Shown piece after piece: positions 20,427 through 29,064 of a stretch of DNA of 31,416 nt (positions within the stretch are counted from its first letter, which is position 1; every line of letters starts with the position of its first letter). Source of the DNA: a virus; the IMG/VR virus record IMGVR_UViG_3300035212_002752, positions 1-31,416 of that record, one strand, 5' to 3'. Under the pieces are notes generated by a model that saw only the letters and a list, made by a program, of their open reading frames with translations, did no database searches and had not been told where the DNA came from. The translations under genes were made by a program, and so were the position numbers.

Positions 20427-23294
20427 TTAAAAAGGGACTGAATTGTATTCGACTTGTGGAAGATGATCCGGAACCGCCAATTGTGTTTCGCTAGTGTCAG
20501 CCATATAACTGATTTTACGAATGCTGAAATCATCCTGGAGAATCGTATAATTGAAAACCATGGCTGATGAATTGCTTTCTCCAAACTTCATGGATTTCTT
20601 TTCTCCGATATAGGCCGGTGAATTTTTTAGATAACTACGCAAAGTATCTGAATCCATATATTTCTGGCCTCGCTGCCTCATTTCCTTCGCATATACCGGC
20701 TGGATTTGATTCAACCGTATAAACACCACTTCTGTGGTCTGTGCAAAATTTACAATGGTTTCCGATTTGGCAGAATCCTTTCGCACCGCGATGGCATTTA
20801 ATTCCCGGAAAGTGAATTGGCGATTTTCTTCCAGAATTCCAGAATGCACCAGGTAGGTCATAGCCTCCCAGAACTGGGATGATTCCTCCGAATTCTGCAT
20901 CATGCCGTTTTGCGCCTCGGCAATCTTTTCCAAGCTGATCCGCAATTCATCCTCCACAAATGGAAAATTCATCTTACTGGATAGGGTTTGATAAATCGCC
21001 ATCACAATGGCGCAGTGTTGACCAATCCGGCTCACATTGGTGCCCACAAACCGCTTGGCGAAACGCTTTTTCCAGTGTTTATAATTTGCCGCATAATTCT
21101 CCTCCATTTCTGGGCGGTGCTTTAAAATACTTGTGGCGATTTGCGTCAATGATTCATTTTGCAGTGACTTCAAATCTGAAATCAATTCCATTGATTCTTC
21201 CGAAAAGCCATCGTTTTTGAAAAACTGAAGAAGAACCACCCTCGTGAATAGTGCCACATCTGCCACCGGTAAGTGCTGGCCGGTTATAACAACACTGGAT
21301 TCAATCTGATGGCTCACAGTCCTGTTTGAGGTATTTGACTGAGAAGAATCGGCTTTTAAATATGCATCTCGGTTCCAGATTTGTTTTAAAATTTCTACTT
21401 GTTTCGTGTCCAGTTCATTGTTGTATTCCTCCAATAAAACCATGCCGTTTCGGACTTGTCCAAGCTTTCTGAATAATGCCGCCATTGATACTGAATTGAT
21501 ATTGCTTCCGACTGATTTGCCTTCGGTTTTGTGCAGTAGGCTTAAGATTGAATAAGCCATAGTCGATTTTCCTGACTCCGGTTTGCCGTATAAATAAAGC
21601 ATTGGGAAAAATCCATCTGTCTTAAAAATGATGTCCGAAAACATCGCCATGCAGCAATACATTAATCCGATGCGGCCATTCTCGCCATACACTTTGCAGA
21701 ATAACTCGGCCCAGCTGCTGAATGCGATGTTGCGCTTTACATGGACAAACTCGCGTTCGAATTGATAGGTCATCCGGTTGTTCCGGTATATATCCGAAAG
21801 TGCCGGGAAAAAATAGTTTTTCGTTTTCAAAGTCACGATTCCAAGGTTGTTGATTTCGTGAAATTTCCCATCTGCCAGAATCCCATTTGAAAAAGCAAAG
21901 AATCCATCCTCTTGTTGGCCCAGTGTGTTGATTTCTTTGGCCGCTGGTGTCACCTCATAAAGCCACGATTTTACTTTGGTCCACTCCCGGCGATCAAATA
22001 GTGACCAGAAATTTCCCCTCTCCACATATTTCGCAAATGAATCCACGGAAACAAATGCATCGGTTGTTATGTGGTCAATTCTGCGTTCCTTTTTTGAATT
22101 AACGAATTCAATAATCCTGGTTGTTTTGCCTTCTTCGTCAGTCACCAAATAGTGCGGTGCCATTGTGAAATTTGATTTGGGTTCAAAAGTCATTTCGCCA
22201 TCTCGGATTTTGCCGATGTAGGTGATATTTTTCCAGCTTAGAAATCCATATTTTCGCACAAAATCACCGCATTCTTTTTCCTCTGATTTTGTAAGCTTCA
22301 CCGGGAAACGAATTACCAAAACATTGTTGACCATTTCTTCTGGCTCCTCCGGGCTGGCCTGATTTCCGGATTTCCGGACGGGCTGAACGGATTCCGTGCG
22401 GATAAATTTTCGCATATCGCATCCAGCTTTTTTTGCCTGGCTCAGGAAATATGCCGGATCGCGCCATGTGGTTGTTTTCAGACAGTTGTCGAACTTCAGG
22501 TCGCAATCCTTTTCGTTGTAATCTGGATTGTTTCCGCTTACCTCATGAAATAAATGTCTGCCAGCTTCACCCAGAGATGCCAGAGAAAATCCGATTTTCA
22601 GCCACTCATTGTAACCGGTGGTTAAATCAATCTTGAAAAGATTCACCTGATTGACAATTCCCTGAACATAGTCAAATTCAGATTTTACTTCAAATGTTTG
22701 AAACTGCCTGACATTGGTCAATACCTCACCGGTTTCCATATCAACTTCCATTTCAATGTCCGGCAGATAAACGCTGGAATCCTCGTTCACATATATGTTT
22801 TCATCGATTGATTCAAAACAGGCTCGGCAAATGTCCTTTCCGGATGCATCTAGTTCCAGCCCATATTTGTGATGGAAATATTTCGCCAGGGAATTAAACG
22901 ATTCAAGATGTTTATCGGAATCAATCTTTGCCAATGCTTTTAATCCCTCGCCACCGGTTGACCTAAACATCACCATGATGTAACGGTCTTCCATCAACTG
23001 GAGTGCGACCGCCTCCACATCTCCGACATTATCAAAATCCAAAGTGATCAGTCCGGAATGTTTTTCCAAACTCGCCGCATTTCTCGCGGAGAAAGTGCCA
23101 GAAAAAGTAAAATAGGAACACCGCTTTTTCAGTTCCTTCTTTTTCTTCTCATCGGTTTCAATCCGCACTGGGCGAATTGTCGCATATCCTTTTCCATCCC
23201 GGATATATTCAATGGCCTCATCCAAAAAAACATTTCTGGTCGGCTTGGTAACGGCGATACCGCCCTCAAAAAAACTTACTTGAATGTTTTTCAT
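20427..23294 (-). CDS. Primase-helicase (VirE_N-type primase plus AAA/SF3-like ATPase)
   Basis: This 955-aa replication protein has an N-terminal VirE_N/BT4734-like primase domain: LDFDNV with DxD at 86-88, RSTGGEGLKA at 111-120, and CRACFES at 156-162. A PriCT-2-like region follows (about 222-293), then a linker and an ATPase domain. Walker A is GKPESGKST (570-578), Walker B is MVLLEEYN (acidic pair 622-623), and SSVVITGQ (666-673) is a probable sensor. The chain would synthesise primers and unwind DNA, making replication partly host-independent. The start overlaps the small DNA-binding gene by ATGA. No DNA polymerase gene was seen, so the host polymerase is presumably used. Confidence 0.86.
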   Translation of the reverse strand: MKNIQVSFFEGGIAVTKPTRNVFLDEAIEYIRDGKGYATIRPVRIETDEKKKKELKKRCSYFTFSGTFSARNAASLEKHSGLITLDFDNVGDVEAVALQLMEDRYIMVMFRSTGGEGLKALAKIDSDKHLESFNSLAKYFHHKYGLELDASGKDICRACFESIDENIYVNEDSSVYLPDIEMEVDMETGEVLTNVRQFQTFEVKSEFDYVQGIVNQVNLFKIDLTTGYNEWLKIGFSLASLGEAGRHLFHEVSGNNPDYNEKDCDLKFDNCLKTTTWRDPAYFLSQAKKAGCDMRKFIRTESVQPVRKSGNQASPEEPEEMVNNVLVIRFPVKLTKSEEKECGDFVRKYGFLSWKNITYIGKIRDGEMTFEPKSNFTMAPHYLVTDEEGKTTRIIEFVNSKKERRIDHITTDAFVSVDSFAKYVERGNFWSLFDRREWTKVKSWLYEVTPAAKEINTLGQQEDGFFAFSNGILADGKFHEINNLGIVTLKTKNYFFPALSDIYRNNRMTYQFEREFVHVKRNIAFSSWAELFCKVYGENGRIGLMYCCMAMFSDIIFKTDGFFPMLYLYGKPESGKSTMAYSILSLLHKTEGKSVGSNINSVSMAALFRKLGQVRNGMVLLEEYNNELDTKQVEILKQIWNRDAYLKADSSQSNTSNRTVSHQIESSVVITGQHLPVADVALFTRVVLLQFFKNDGFSEESMELISDLKSLQNESLTQIATSILKHRPEMEENYAANYKHWKKRFAKRFVGTNVSRIGQHCAIVMAIYQTLSSKMNFPFVEDELRISLEKIAEAQNGMMQNSEESSQFWEAMTYLVHSGILEENRQFTFRELNAIAVRKDSAKSETIVNFAQTTEVVFIRLNQIQPVYAKEMRQRGQKYMDSDTLRSYLKNSPAYIGEKKSMKFGESNSSAMVFNYTILQDDFSIRKISYMADTSETQLAVPDHLPQVEYNSVPF

Positions 23295-23506
23295 ATTTCC
23301 TCAGCCAGAACTTCTTTGATTTCGTTTAATAATGCCCAGTCTTTAAACTGTCCAGAAATAACCCTGTACACTTGACTTTGCGTAACTGGCTTTCCTTTTT
23401 TCTGCGCTGCGGAAATCACTTTATCCGTGTATCCGAAATAAGTCAACCCTTTGACTTCATTTAAAACCGCCAAATATTGCGGCCGATCTTTTCGTCTTAT
23501 CGCCAT
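23291..23506 (-). CDS. Small DNA-binding-type protein, 71 aa
   Basis: The ATG at 23506 (MAIRRKDRPQYLAVLNEV) is preferred over a TTG 24 bases earlier, which lies inside the likely promoter. It is a basic helical protein with VTQSQVYRVISGQFKDWALL, the pattern of a helix-turn-helix in which an SQVYRV helix reads DNA. It starts the replication operon and overlaps the primase-helicase start, so it may regulate the operon or assist at the origin. Confidence 0.7.
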   Translation of the reverse strand: MAIRRKDRPQYLAVLNEVKGLTYFGYTDKVISAAQKKGKPVTQSQVYRVISGQFKDWALLNEIKEVLAEEI

Positions 23507-23527
23507 TTTGTTCTGTTTATTTTTTTG

Positions 23528-23557
23528 CAACTTTAATGAACTTTATTGATGTTTCAA
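23528..23557 (-). promoter_or_regulatory. Replication operon promoter candidate
   Basis: TTG (23557-23555), a 19-base spacer and TAAAGTTG (23535-23528) match the flavobacterial consensus with one mismatch in the -7 element. The start point would be near 23521, 15 bases before the chosen ATG. It lies in the gap after the tape-measure gene. Confidence 0.5.
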
Positions 23558-23610
23558 AAAAGATTCAAAATCATTTTCATAAAAAAAATAAACAGAAAAT
23601 AAATTTGGAA

Positions 23611-26088
23611 TTAACTATTGGCTCGGCTTTCGATTCGTGCCGCATCTGAAAGCTGCCTCTGCTGCTGCTCATAGACCACCACGGCAGAAAGTTGTTTTGG
23701 AAATGCTGCAAATGCCGCATTAAGCTGGCGCATTTCTGCAATCTGTGCTTGTGCCAAGGAAACATTCACGGCTCCGGAATCGCCGCCTGGTCCAGCTTTG
23801 GTATTAAGGTCAATCATACCACCATCCGCATATTTGCGACCCTCTACTGGCGCTCCACCACGATACAGGCTTGAATTTAAAAGTGCATCAATTGTGCCCT
23901 TGTTGTTTTGATACGCAGTCCGGCTGAATACTGTTAGGAATTCACCCCTTTCCACCTCTCCCAAGTGCGCCCCTGTGCTGCCATCTGTAAGGTGAATTCC
24001 TCCAGCGGAATGTCGACTTCCTTCGGATAGGTAACCGCCCTTCGGAGTTATCATTCCACCTTTTTCAAATGTGATTCCTCCGGCCTTGGCTGCGGCGAAT
24101 GAAGTTCTAGCAATGGCAAATGCAGACTGAATGGTGGCAAACGCTGGACCCCATCCGGGAATCACTGCGTTCAATGCGTTCATGTTGGCATTGGACCAGA
24201 TTCCCTGGATTTCCTTTACTCCTGAAATGGCAATCTCTGCCACGGTCAATGCTTTAATAATGCCGCTGAATCGCCTTCTGTTTCCTTCATCCTCTGCCAA
24301 TGCTGCTTTGATTCCACCAACTGTGCCCTTAAATAAATCAAGCCGTGCCGCCGATAACTGTTCTTCGTTTACTGCGGTTTTTTTCGCCAAATCAATCCGT
24401 TTTTTGGATTGTTCAACATCAAGCTTTTCGATTGCCAAACCGATTTTTTTTGCTTCTGTGCTTTCTGCCTGTCCTAAATCCTGAAGAAGTTTTAATCGTT
24501 TTTCAAGTCCCAGGCGTTTTACTTGAAATATTCTTTCCTCTTTGATTGTTTCAGATGCCACCAGTTTTTCAACGGCAATTGTTTGTCGCTCCTCCTCTAG
24601 TGCGATTTCCTCTTCCCCGGCTTTAATCTGATCCTCTGCTTTCTTTTTCTTGCGCTCTTTCTCCGCAACTTCACGATCAAGTCGGTTTTGAAGTAATGCG
24701 GCATCCTGTTTATTCTCCAGTTCAATGGAGATTTCAGCCGTTAATTGTCCGTTAGCCTGTAATGTGGCCAACTCCCTTTCAAAGGCCACCATGATTTCGG
24801 CATCCTTTCGGTCGTATTCATCCTTGATGTTGGCAATTCTTAAATCTGTCAGCTTCCGTGCATAATCTAGCGCAGCCTTATCCGCTTCCTCCTGGGCTTT
24901 GGCTTCCGAATCTCGGCTCTTTTGGCTAGCCTCATCAATTGAATCTAGCAATTGATTTCGTCGATTGGTAATTTTCTCCTGAAGATTTATCGATTCAGTC
25001 CGCAATGCAATTTCTTCCGCCTGGGCTTCCTTAAATTTACGCCTAGCTTCATCGGATGCCACATCGTTTTCGCCTAATTGGTCAAATTCAAGTTTTGCGA
25101 TTTCCGTTTTTTGCTTTGCAATAGCCAAATCTTCGGCTAGTTTCTGCCTTTCCAGTGCAGATGCACGATCCAATATGGCCAGCCTGTCTTGCTCTGATTT
25201 TGTCCGATCCTTAGATTGCAAAATCAACCGGGTAATCTGCTGTTCAAGCTGGGCTGATTTCACTAGATTATTGGCTGAATCCTCGTCAAGCTTGTCGTTT
25301 AGTTCCGCCAATTGATTACCAACCGCCACAGCAGCGCTCAATTCCTTATTGAATTCCTTTGCCTTTGTCGTGGCATCCTCAATGCCAGTGGTCAATTGAA
25401 TGGTTCCATTAGCGATTTTCTCCATGTCGGCGGATAATATGCCCTCTAGAATTACGCCGAAAGCCGTAAACCGGTTGATTAAGTTATTTAAAACAAGATT
25501 TCCCAATTCCTGCAATGCCTTTTTTGGGTTTTCAAAAGCCATAAATATGGCCTCACCTAGTTTAGCCACCACACTGGTGACCACTTTAAATGCCAGCCCC
25601 AAACCTGTGGTAATACCTTCCAGCTTTTTCATGCCTTCATCGGTTTTTGTCAGGTAAGTGTAAAGCGATGTAAGCGCCAGGACGATTGCTCCGATGCCTG
25701 TCGCAGCAAGTGCAATTCGGAGCGCTCCCATGGCGGCCACATTTGCCATGATTGCAGTCCTGACCGCTCCGAATGTGGTTGCAAAATCCTGAATCATTCG
25801 TCCAGTGCTGGTCATTCCTAGGATGTCGGCATTGGCTTTCTTGGCACCATCGCCTAAAAGCGCCATTTGTTCACGCACTTTTTTGGTGGCATCCCTCACC
25901 TCGTTCAGCCGGTTGGTCGCTGTGCCCAATTCCTTTGCCTTATCTGCAAATTCCTGACTGCCCACAGGCAGTAATCTCATTTCTCGATTAAGGTTCTTTA
26001 CCTCGGTTTCAAGTTCCTTAATCGTTTTGGCAGCGATTTCGCCGTTGATCTTTAGACCAATCTGTGTTTCAGTTTTATTTCCAGCCAT
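23611..26088 (-). CDS. Tape measure protein
   Basis: This 825-aa protein has the standard layout: a charged N-terminus with coiled coil (residues 1-80), a long hydrophobic stretch at about 112-146 (ANVAAMGALRIALAATGIGA), long Glu/Lys/Ala coiled-coil repeats (about 240-580), and a C-terminal Gly-rich region. At 670-723 it carries GGMITPKGGYLSEG, then HLGEVERGEFLTVFS, typical of Bacteroidota phage tape measures. It sets tail length; at about 0.15 nm per residue it implies a tail of roughly 120 nm. It is placed among early genes, far from the other tail genes, after a terminator, and overlaps the 181-aa gene by TAATG. Confidence 0.9.
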   Translation of the reverse strand: MAGNKTETQIGLKINGEIAAKTIKELETEVKNLNREMRLLPVGSQEFADKAKELGTATNRLNEVRDATKKVREQMALLGDGAKKANADILGMTSTGRMIQDFATTFGAVRTAIMANVAAMGALRIALAATGIGAIVLALTSLYTYLTKTDEGMKKLEGITTGLGLAFKVVTSVVAKLGEAIFMAFENPKKALQELGNLVLNNLINRFTAFGVILEGILSADMEKIANGTIQLTTGIEDATTKAKEFNKELSAAVAVGNQLAELNDKLDEDSANNLVKSAQLEQQITRLILQSKDRTKSEQDRLAILDRASALERQKLAEDLAIAKQKTEIAKLEFDQLGENDVASDEARRKFKEAQAEEIALRTESINLQEKITNRRNQLLDSIDEASQKSRDSEAKAQEEADKAALDYARKLTDLRIANIKDEYDRKDAEIMVAFERELATLQANGQLTAEISIELENKQDAALLQNRLDREVAEKERKKKKAEDQIKAGEEEIALEEERQTIAVEKLVASETIKEERIFQVKRLGLEKRLKLLQDLGQAESTEAKKIGLAIEKLDVEQSKKRIDLAKKTAVNEEQLSAARLDLFKGTVGGIKAALAEDEGNRRRFSGIIKALTVAEIAISGVKEIQGIWSNANMNALNAVIPGWGPAFATIQSAFAIARTSFAAAKAGGITFEKGGMITPKGGYLSEGSRHSAGGIHLTDGSTGAHLGEVERGEFLTVFSRTAYQNNKGTIDALLNSSLYRGGAPVEGRKYADGGMIDLNTKAGPGGDSGAVNVSLAQAQIAEMRQLNAAFAAFPKQLSAVVVYEQQQRQLSDAARIESRANS

Positions 26089-26633
26089 TATCCAATTTCC
26101 TTGTCTAAGTTGTATTCGAAAAGTTTTGTTGATGATGTGCCAATCACATCAATTGAAGTCTGAATCAGCTGGGCGATTAATGGCCCATACATTAATTTGG
26201 CAAACCATGGTTTGCGGCGGCCAAATCCTTTTTCATATCGCTTTACCGCCACTCCCCAGGCAATTCGCCTAGCGGCAACAGTGTCCACCAGTCTTTTATT
26301 TGAATTTTTATAACCGGGAATGTATTTAAATTTCCCAATTCCCTTACTTAAAACCCATTCGGTTATAAGATCAACCGGAGGCAGCTTTGAATACTGGACA
26401 TTTTTTCTATAATCGGCAAACCTAGCTGAATTTTTAAAGTCAATCAGAACATCGATTTGCCCATCATCCATTGCAACCATCCGCCCTGCGATGGACTGAA
26501 TACTTTCGCCGGTATTATTTAGCTTTTTATCTGCGGCATTTTTTTTCATTCTCAGGATTGCCATTTGTAGCCATGCGGCCACGGCATCCTGAAGTTCTTC
26601 GACCATTTCCGCAGATAGTTCCTTGACCGCCAT
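26088..26633 (-). CDS. Tail-associated protein before tape measure, 181 aa
   Basis: It is coupled to the tape-measure start by a TAATG overlap. It is a basic, helical and mixed protein. The end of the first half (QIDVLIDFKNSARFADYRKN) and the middle (TEWVLSKGIGKFKYIPGY) resemble tail-completion/HK97-gp10-type proteins. The pairing with the tape measure indicates a tail role, but the family call is by pattern memory only. Terminator 26677-26706 lies just upstream. Confidence 0.68.
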   Translation of the reverse strand: MAVKELSAEMVEELQDAVAAWLQMAILRMKKNAADKKLNNTGESIQSIAGRMVAMDDGQIDVLIDFKNSARFADYRKNVQYSKLPPVDLITEWVLSKGIGKFKYIPGYKNSNKRLVDTVAARRIAWGVAVKRYEKGFGRRKPWFAKLMYGPLIAQLIQTSIDVIGTSSTKLFEYNLDKEIG

Positions 26634-26646
26634 AATTCAAATTTGC

Positions 26647-26674
26647 AAAATCTAGTTGGTTCAAATTAGGACAA
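26647..26674 (-). promoter_or_regulatory. Weak promoter candidate for the tail unit
   Basis: TTG (26674-26672), a 17-base spacer and TAGATTTT (26654-26647) followed by G give one mismatch to TAnnTTTG. It lies between the terminator and the ATG at 26633, where a separate start is needed if the tape-measure genes are to be expressed late. Confidence 0.3.
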
Positions 26675-26676
26675 AC

Positions 26677-26706
26677 AAAAACGGCGATCAATGACCGCCG
26701 TTTTTT
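26677..26706 (-). terminator. Terminator closing the first early operon
   Basis: AAAAACGGCG and CGCCGTTTTT make a 10-bp stem (5 GC-containing pairs) around a nine-base loop, followed by T-rich DNA on the minus strand. It lies 28 bases after the stop of the 68-aa gene and separates the early genes from the tape-measure unit. The symmetric tracts may stop transcription in both directions. Confidence 0.86.
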
Positions 26707-26733
26707 CGTCAACTTTATACCAAATCACATTAA

Positions 26734-26940
26734 TCACAATTTTAATCCCTCAAATATAGCTTTTTGATTAGAAATCAGACAAGCCACTAAGTTTTCCCAG
26801 TTGTTTGATGTATATAAATAAACCATTGCTTTTTCAACTGTCCATTCTTCACGGCACATTTTAGCTTCATCCAATATCGAAACCACCATTGGAATTAATA
26901 TTTTCAAATCCTTTGCCGTTGGCTGAATAAAACTGATCAT
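26734..26940 (-). CDS. Last gene of first early operon, unknown, 68 aa
   Basis: This is a helical, soluble protein (LKILIPMVVSILDEAKMCREE, then NWENLVACLISNQKAIFEGL), coupled to the upstream membrane-protein gene by ATGA. It ends 28 bases before the terminator. No known domain was recognised. It is probably a small early accessory protein. Confidence 0.66.
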   Translation of the reverse strand: MISFIQPTAKDLKILIPMVVSILDEAKMCREEWTVEKAMVYLYTSNNWENLVACLISNQKAIFEGLKL

Positions 26941-27173
26941 TTAAAAATTAAAAACCCAAATATGAATCCAATCATTGCAAAAAGAAACATTTGCCTCCTG
27001 ATTTCTTTGGTTTTATTTTCTATGTAAAGCAAAAACAAAAATGGAAGGATAATAAATGGTAAGATGAACCACAGGCAGACAGAATGAATAAAGGCTGGAA
27101 TCTGATGATTTATGTTTAAGTGCGTTTCCAGTCCCATGACAAAGAAAAACACAAAGTAAAAAACCCCATTCAT
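26937..27173 (-). CDS. Small membrane protein, 78 aa
   Basis: There are two or three hydrophobic helices: residues about 4-20 (weak), 32-53 and 62-78. They are separated by a short basic loop (ENKTKEIRRQ). It is flanked by ATGA overlaps on both sides, so it is part of the early operon. An inner-membrane location is clear. Function is unknown; host envelope modification or superinfection exclusion is possible. Confidence 0.7.
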   Translation of the reverse strand: MNGVFYFVFFFVMGLETHLNINHQIPAFIHSVCLWFILPFIILPFLFLLYIENKTKEIRRQMFLFAMIGFIFGFLIFK

Positions 27174-27391
27174 CGTAGTTCAATGGTTTTATCGTCCGGA
27201 ATAAAGTTGGTGCCGTTAGTTCCTGTCAGCTTCATGTAACTGACTTCAACTTTGGCCGAATTTATCACGGCATTGGCGACCTCTGCCACGACTCTGGCTC
27301 GTTCAATATCCATTGGCTGGTCCTGATCCAGGAGCGATTCAATGGTGGCGAAAAGATGGTTTCGCAAATCTTCAATCTTATTCTTTGGCAT
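27170..27391 (-). CDS. Small conserved-type phage protein, 73 aa
   Basis: The pattern IEDLRNHLFATIESLLDQDQ followed by MDIERARVVAEVANAVINSA, then VEVSYMKLTG, recalls a small helical protein seen in many phages and prophages without known function. It lies 14 bases inside the HNH gene end and overlaps the membrane-protein gene by ATGA. A helical, possibly oligomeric accessory protein. Confidence 0.74.
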   Translation of the reverse strand: MPKNKIEDLRNHLFATIESLLDQDQPMDIERARVVAEVANAVINSAKVEVSYMKLTGTNGTNFIPDDKTIELR

Positions 27392-27995
27392 CGCAAATTC
27401 TGTTTATTTTATTTTTTAACCTGATTAACTCTTTCAAATCCTCCGGCAAATTATGGATGGTATTGTTTGCCATATTTTCTGCCCGACTAATTAGCCGGAG
27501 ATTGCCCAAAACGCAGTTCAGTGGATTTCCATCTATGAACTTTAGCGCATATCCAGCCGGTACCCTTCCGTGTTCCGACTCCCACATCCATTTGTGTTTT
27601 AAAACATATTGGCGATCCCTCAATTTGACCATCAAATATCCATCTTTTGTAATTCGCTCGTGGCCCACTTCCTTAGTGTTCCAGGGCTTATTGCCTTTGG
27701 GGAAAAATGTCTTTGAAACCTTGTCCCTGATGGACTCGCTCAGCCTTTTGCCCTTATTGTAACTTACTCCGCCGGGCTTGTAACGATAAGCTTCTCCACT
27801 TTTTTTTAATTTCTGCGCTTCTTTCATCAGCATTTCGTGAATGTATGCCGGATCTTTTTTTAATCCCAGCACTTGCGCCCTTCCAACAATGCTTCCATAA
27901 CTCCTATGCATTGCCTCAGCCACTTCCATGTTGTGCATTTGAGGGTAAATATTGACCAACTTACGGTCTTCCTCTGGACTCCAGTGTTTCTTCAT
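27378..27995 (-). CDS. HNH endonuclease with N-terminal Myb-like domain
   Basis: This 205-aa protein starts with a Myb/SANT-like DNA-binding part (about residues 1-45: KKHWSPEEDRKLVNIYPQ, RSYGSIVGRAQVLGL). A basic linker follows, and then an HNH domain at about 110-178: LKHKWMWE with His134, KFIDGNPLNC with Asn160, GNLRLISRAEN. This matches a family of phage HNH nucleases that often act as homing enzymes or in packaging. The position usually taken by the central His is Phe153 here, as in other phage members, so the active site may use other residues. It overlaps its neighbours by 14 and 35 bases. Without a nearby intron or target, homing is only one option. Confidence 0.86.
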   Translation of the reverse strand: MKKHWSPEEDRKLVNIYPQMHNMEVAEAMHRSYGSIVGRAQVLGLKKDPAYIHEMLMKEAQKLKKSGEAYRYKPGGVSYNKGKRLSESIRDKVSKTFFPKGNKPWNTKEVGHERITKDGYLMVKLRDRQYVLKHKWMWESEHGRVPAGYALKFIDGNPLNCVLGNLRLISRAENMANNTIHNLPEDLKELIRLKNKINRICDAKE

Positions 27996-28161
27996 TTTGC
28001 ATCTTATTTATAATCGCTTCTCTGATTAATTCTGACCGGCACCGCTGCCCTGCCCAGCTGAGAAACATTTCCCATTCTGGTGTTGGCATTTTAAAGGTAA
28101 CCGAATTCACCATTTTGGATTGATATTTTAATCCATATTGGTTATTTTTTGGTGCGCCCAT
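27961..28161 (-). CDS. Ribbon-helix-helix regulator candidate, 66 aa
   Basis: The pattern VTFKMPTPEWEMFLSWAGQR followed by CRSELIREAIINKMQNEE matches the strand-helix-helix layout of Arc/CopG-type repressors (residues about 21-57). The basic N-terminus (MGAPKNNQYGLKYQSK) may reach DNA. The gene overlaps the HNH gene start by 35 bases and lies in the early operon, so it may repress an early, replication or late promoter. Confidence 0.72.
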   Translation of the reverse strand: MGAPKNNQYGLKYQSKMVNSVTFKMPTPEWEMFLSWAGQRCRSELIREAIINKMQNEETLESRGRP

Positions 28162-28167
28162 GCTCTT

Positions 28168-28473
28168 TTATGTTTGGCTCAGGTAAATGTGTTCCAAAAT
28201 AAGTGAGTAACACTGAAGATCCCGGATGGTGTCCCGGATGGATTCGTGATTCGGGATCCTTCCAGCTTCAGATAAGTTCCGCAAACGGACAATCTTTGTC
28301 CCAATGAAAACATGGCAAACCGATTCCATGTCCATTTCAAGTAATTCGCCCACTTGCCGGAATGCTTTCAAAACATCATCTTCGCCTGCATAGTCTTGGC
28401 TTTTACTTGTAATTATCTTTTTAATTTCGGCCAGCTGGTGGTCGAGTATTTCATTTCTGTTTTGGCTCGTCAT
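28168..28473 (-). CDS. NMAD1/DUF1599-like protein (MazG-type helical fold)
   Basis: This 101-aa helical protein shows the motif set of the nucleotide-modification-associated domain 1: KSQDYAGED (Asp27), FIGTKIVRLRNL (Lys60, Arg63), NHESIRDTIRDLQCY (Asp81, Asp85). The family is all-helical and related to MazG-type nucleotide pyrophosphohydrolases. It is often found in phages that make modified nucleotides, and pool clean-up is a plausible role. No modification enzyme was seen here, so the substrate remains open. Overlaps the next 101-aa gene by 23 bases. Confidence 0.72.
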   Translation of the reverse strand: MTSQNRNEILDHQLAEIKKIITSKSQDYAGEDDVLKAFRQVGELLEMDMESVCHVFIGTKIVRLRNLSEAGRIPNHESIRDTIRDLQCYSLILEHIYLSQT

Positions 28474-28756
28474 ATTCGAATTTATCCATGTGTTTCAAAA
28501 AATTCTCTCTGGTCTCTGGCTCCATATCGAAAATCTGCCAAACCAGATTGCAGATTTCAGAATTGATTTCATCTTCATCTTTCGCCATTGCCCCTAGTTC
28601 CTTGTGGATAAACTTTTCAAACAAAGTGCAAGCATTTTTCACCTGATTAAAATGATGCCTCACCTCGTGCCGCATCTGTTTTCCGGAATAGTGAACCACT
28701 TCGCTGGTGATTAGGGTGCATTTTACGAATGCACATAACTTATTAAAATCATTCAT
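28451..28756 (-). CDS. Early protein, unknown, 101 aa
   Basis: This is a helical protein with a His/Lys-rich middle (GKQMRHEVRHHFNQVKNACT) and an acidic end (FEYDEPKQK). The ATG at 28756 overlaps the stop of the preceding gene (ATGA). It has no membrane segment, and its cysteines are not in a zinc spacing. No known family was recognised. Lies between the HTH group and the NMAD1-like gene. Confidence 0.7.
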   Translation of the reverse strand: MNDFNKLCAFVKCTLITSEVVHYSGKQMRHEVRHHFNQVKNACTLFEKFIHKELGAMAKDEDEINSEICNLVWQIFDMEPETRENFLKHMDKFEYDEPKQK

Positions 28757-29064
28757 ATAATTGACTTGATCATCGTGTAAAAAATCTTGTTTTCCTCGAG
28801 CAGTTCAAAAATTTTGGCTTCATTCAGCTGGATTTTTCGGTGGTAATAGGCATTCAATGCAGTGTCTGCGGATTCAAAAAGGAATTCACCTGGCGATTTC
28901 TCGCTAGACATCAAGAATCCGTTTCCATCCGCATCCCGGAAGAAATCAACCCCTTGATCGGATGATGAAAATTGCACCAACCATGGGCGGACAAATGGAT
29001 CAGATACATCCATCGGCGGTTTAATTGTCCAATACTTCCGCCCCAGCTTAATTTTCAAGTCCAT
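28753..29064 (-). CDS. Early protein, unknown, 103 aa
   Basis: The start at ATG 29064 (MDLKIKLGRKYWTIKPPMDV) is preferred. The frame is open to 29256, but that part lies entirely inside the helix-turn-helix gene in another frame and translates to implausible Arg/Leu-rich residues. The accepted protein has beta-like first and middle portions (VQFSSSDQGVDFFRDADGNG) and a helical tail (NEAKIFELLEENKIFYTMIK). No family was recognised. It overlaps the HTH gene by 17 bases. Confidence 0.64.
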   Translation of the reverse strand: MDLKIKLGRKYWTIKPPMDVSDPFVRPWLVQFSSSDQGVDFFRDADGNGFLMSSEKSPGEFLFESADTALNAYYHRKIQLNEAKIFELLEENKIFYTMIKSII

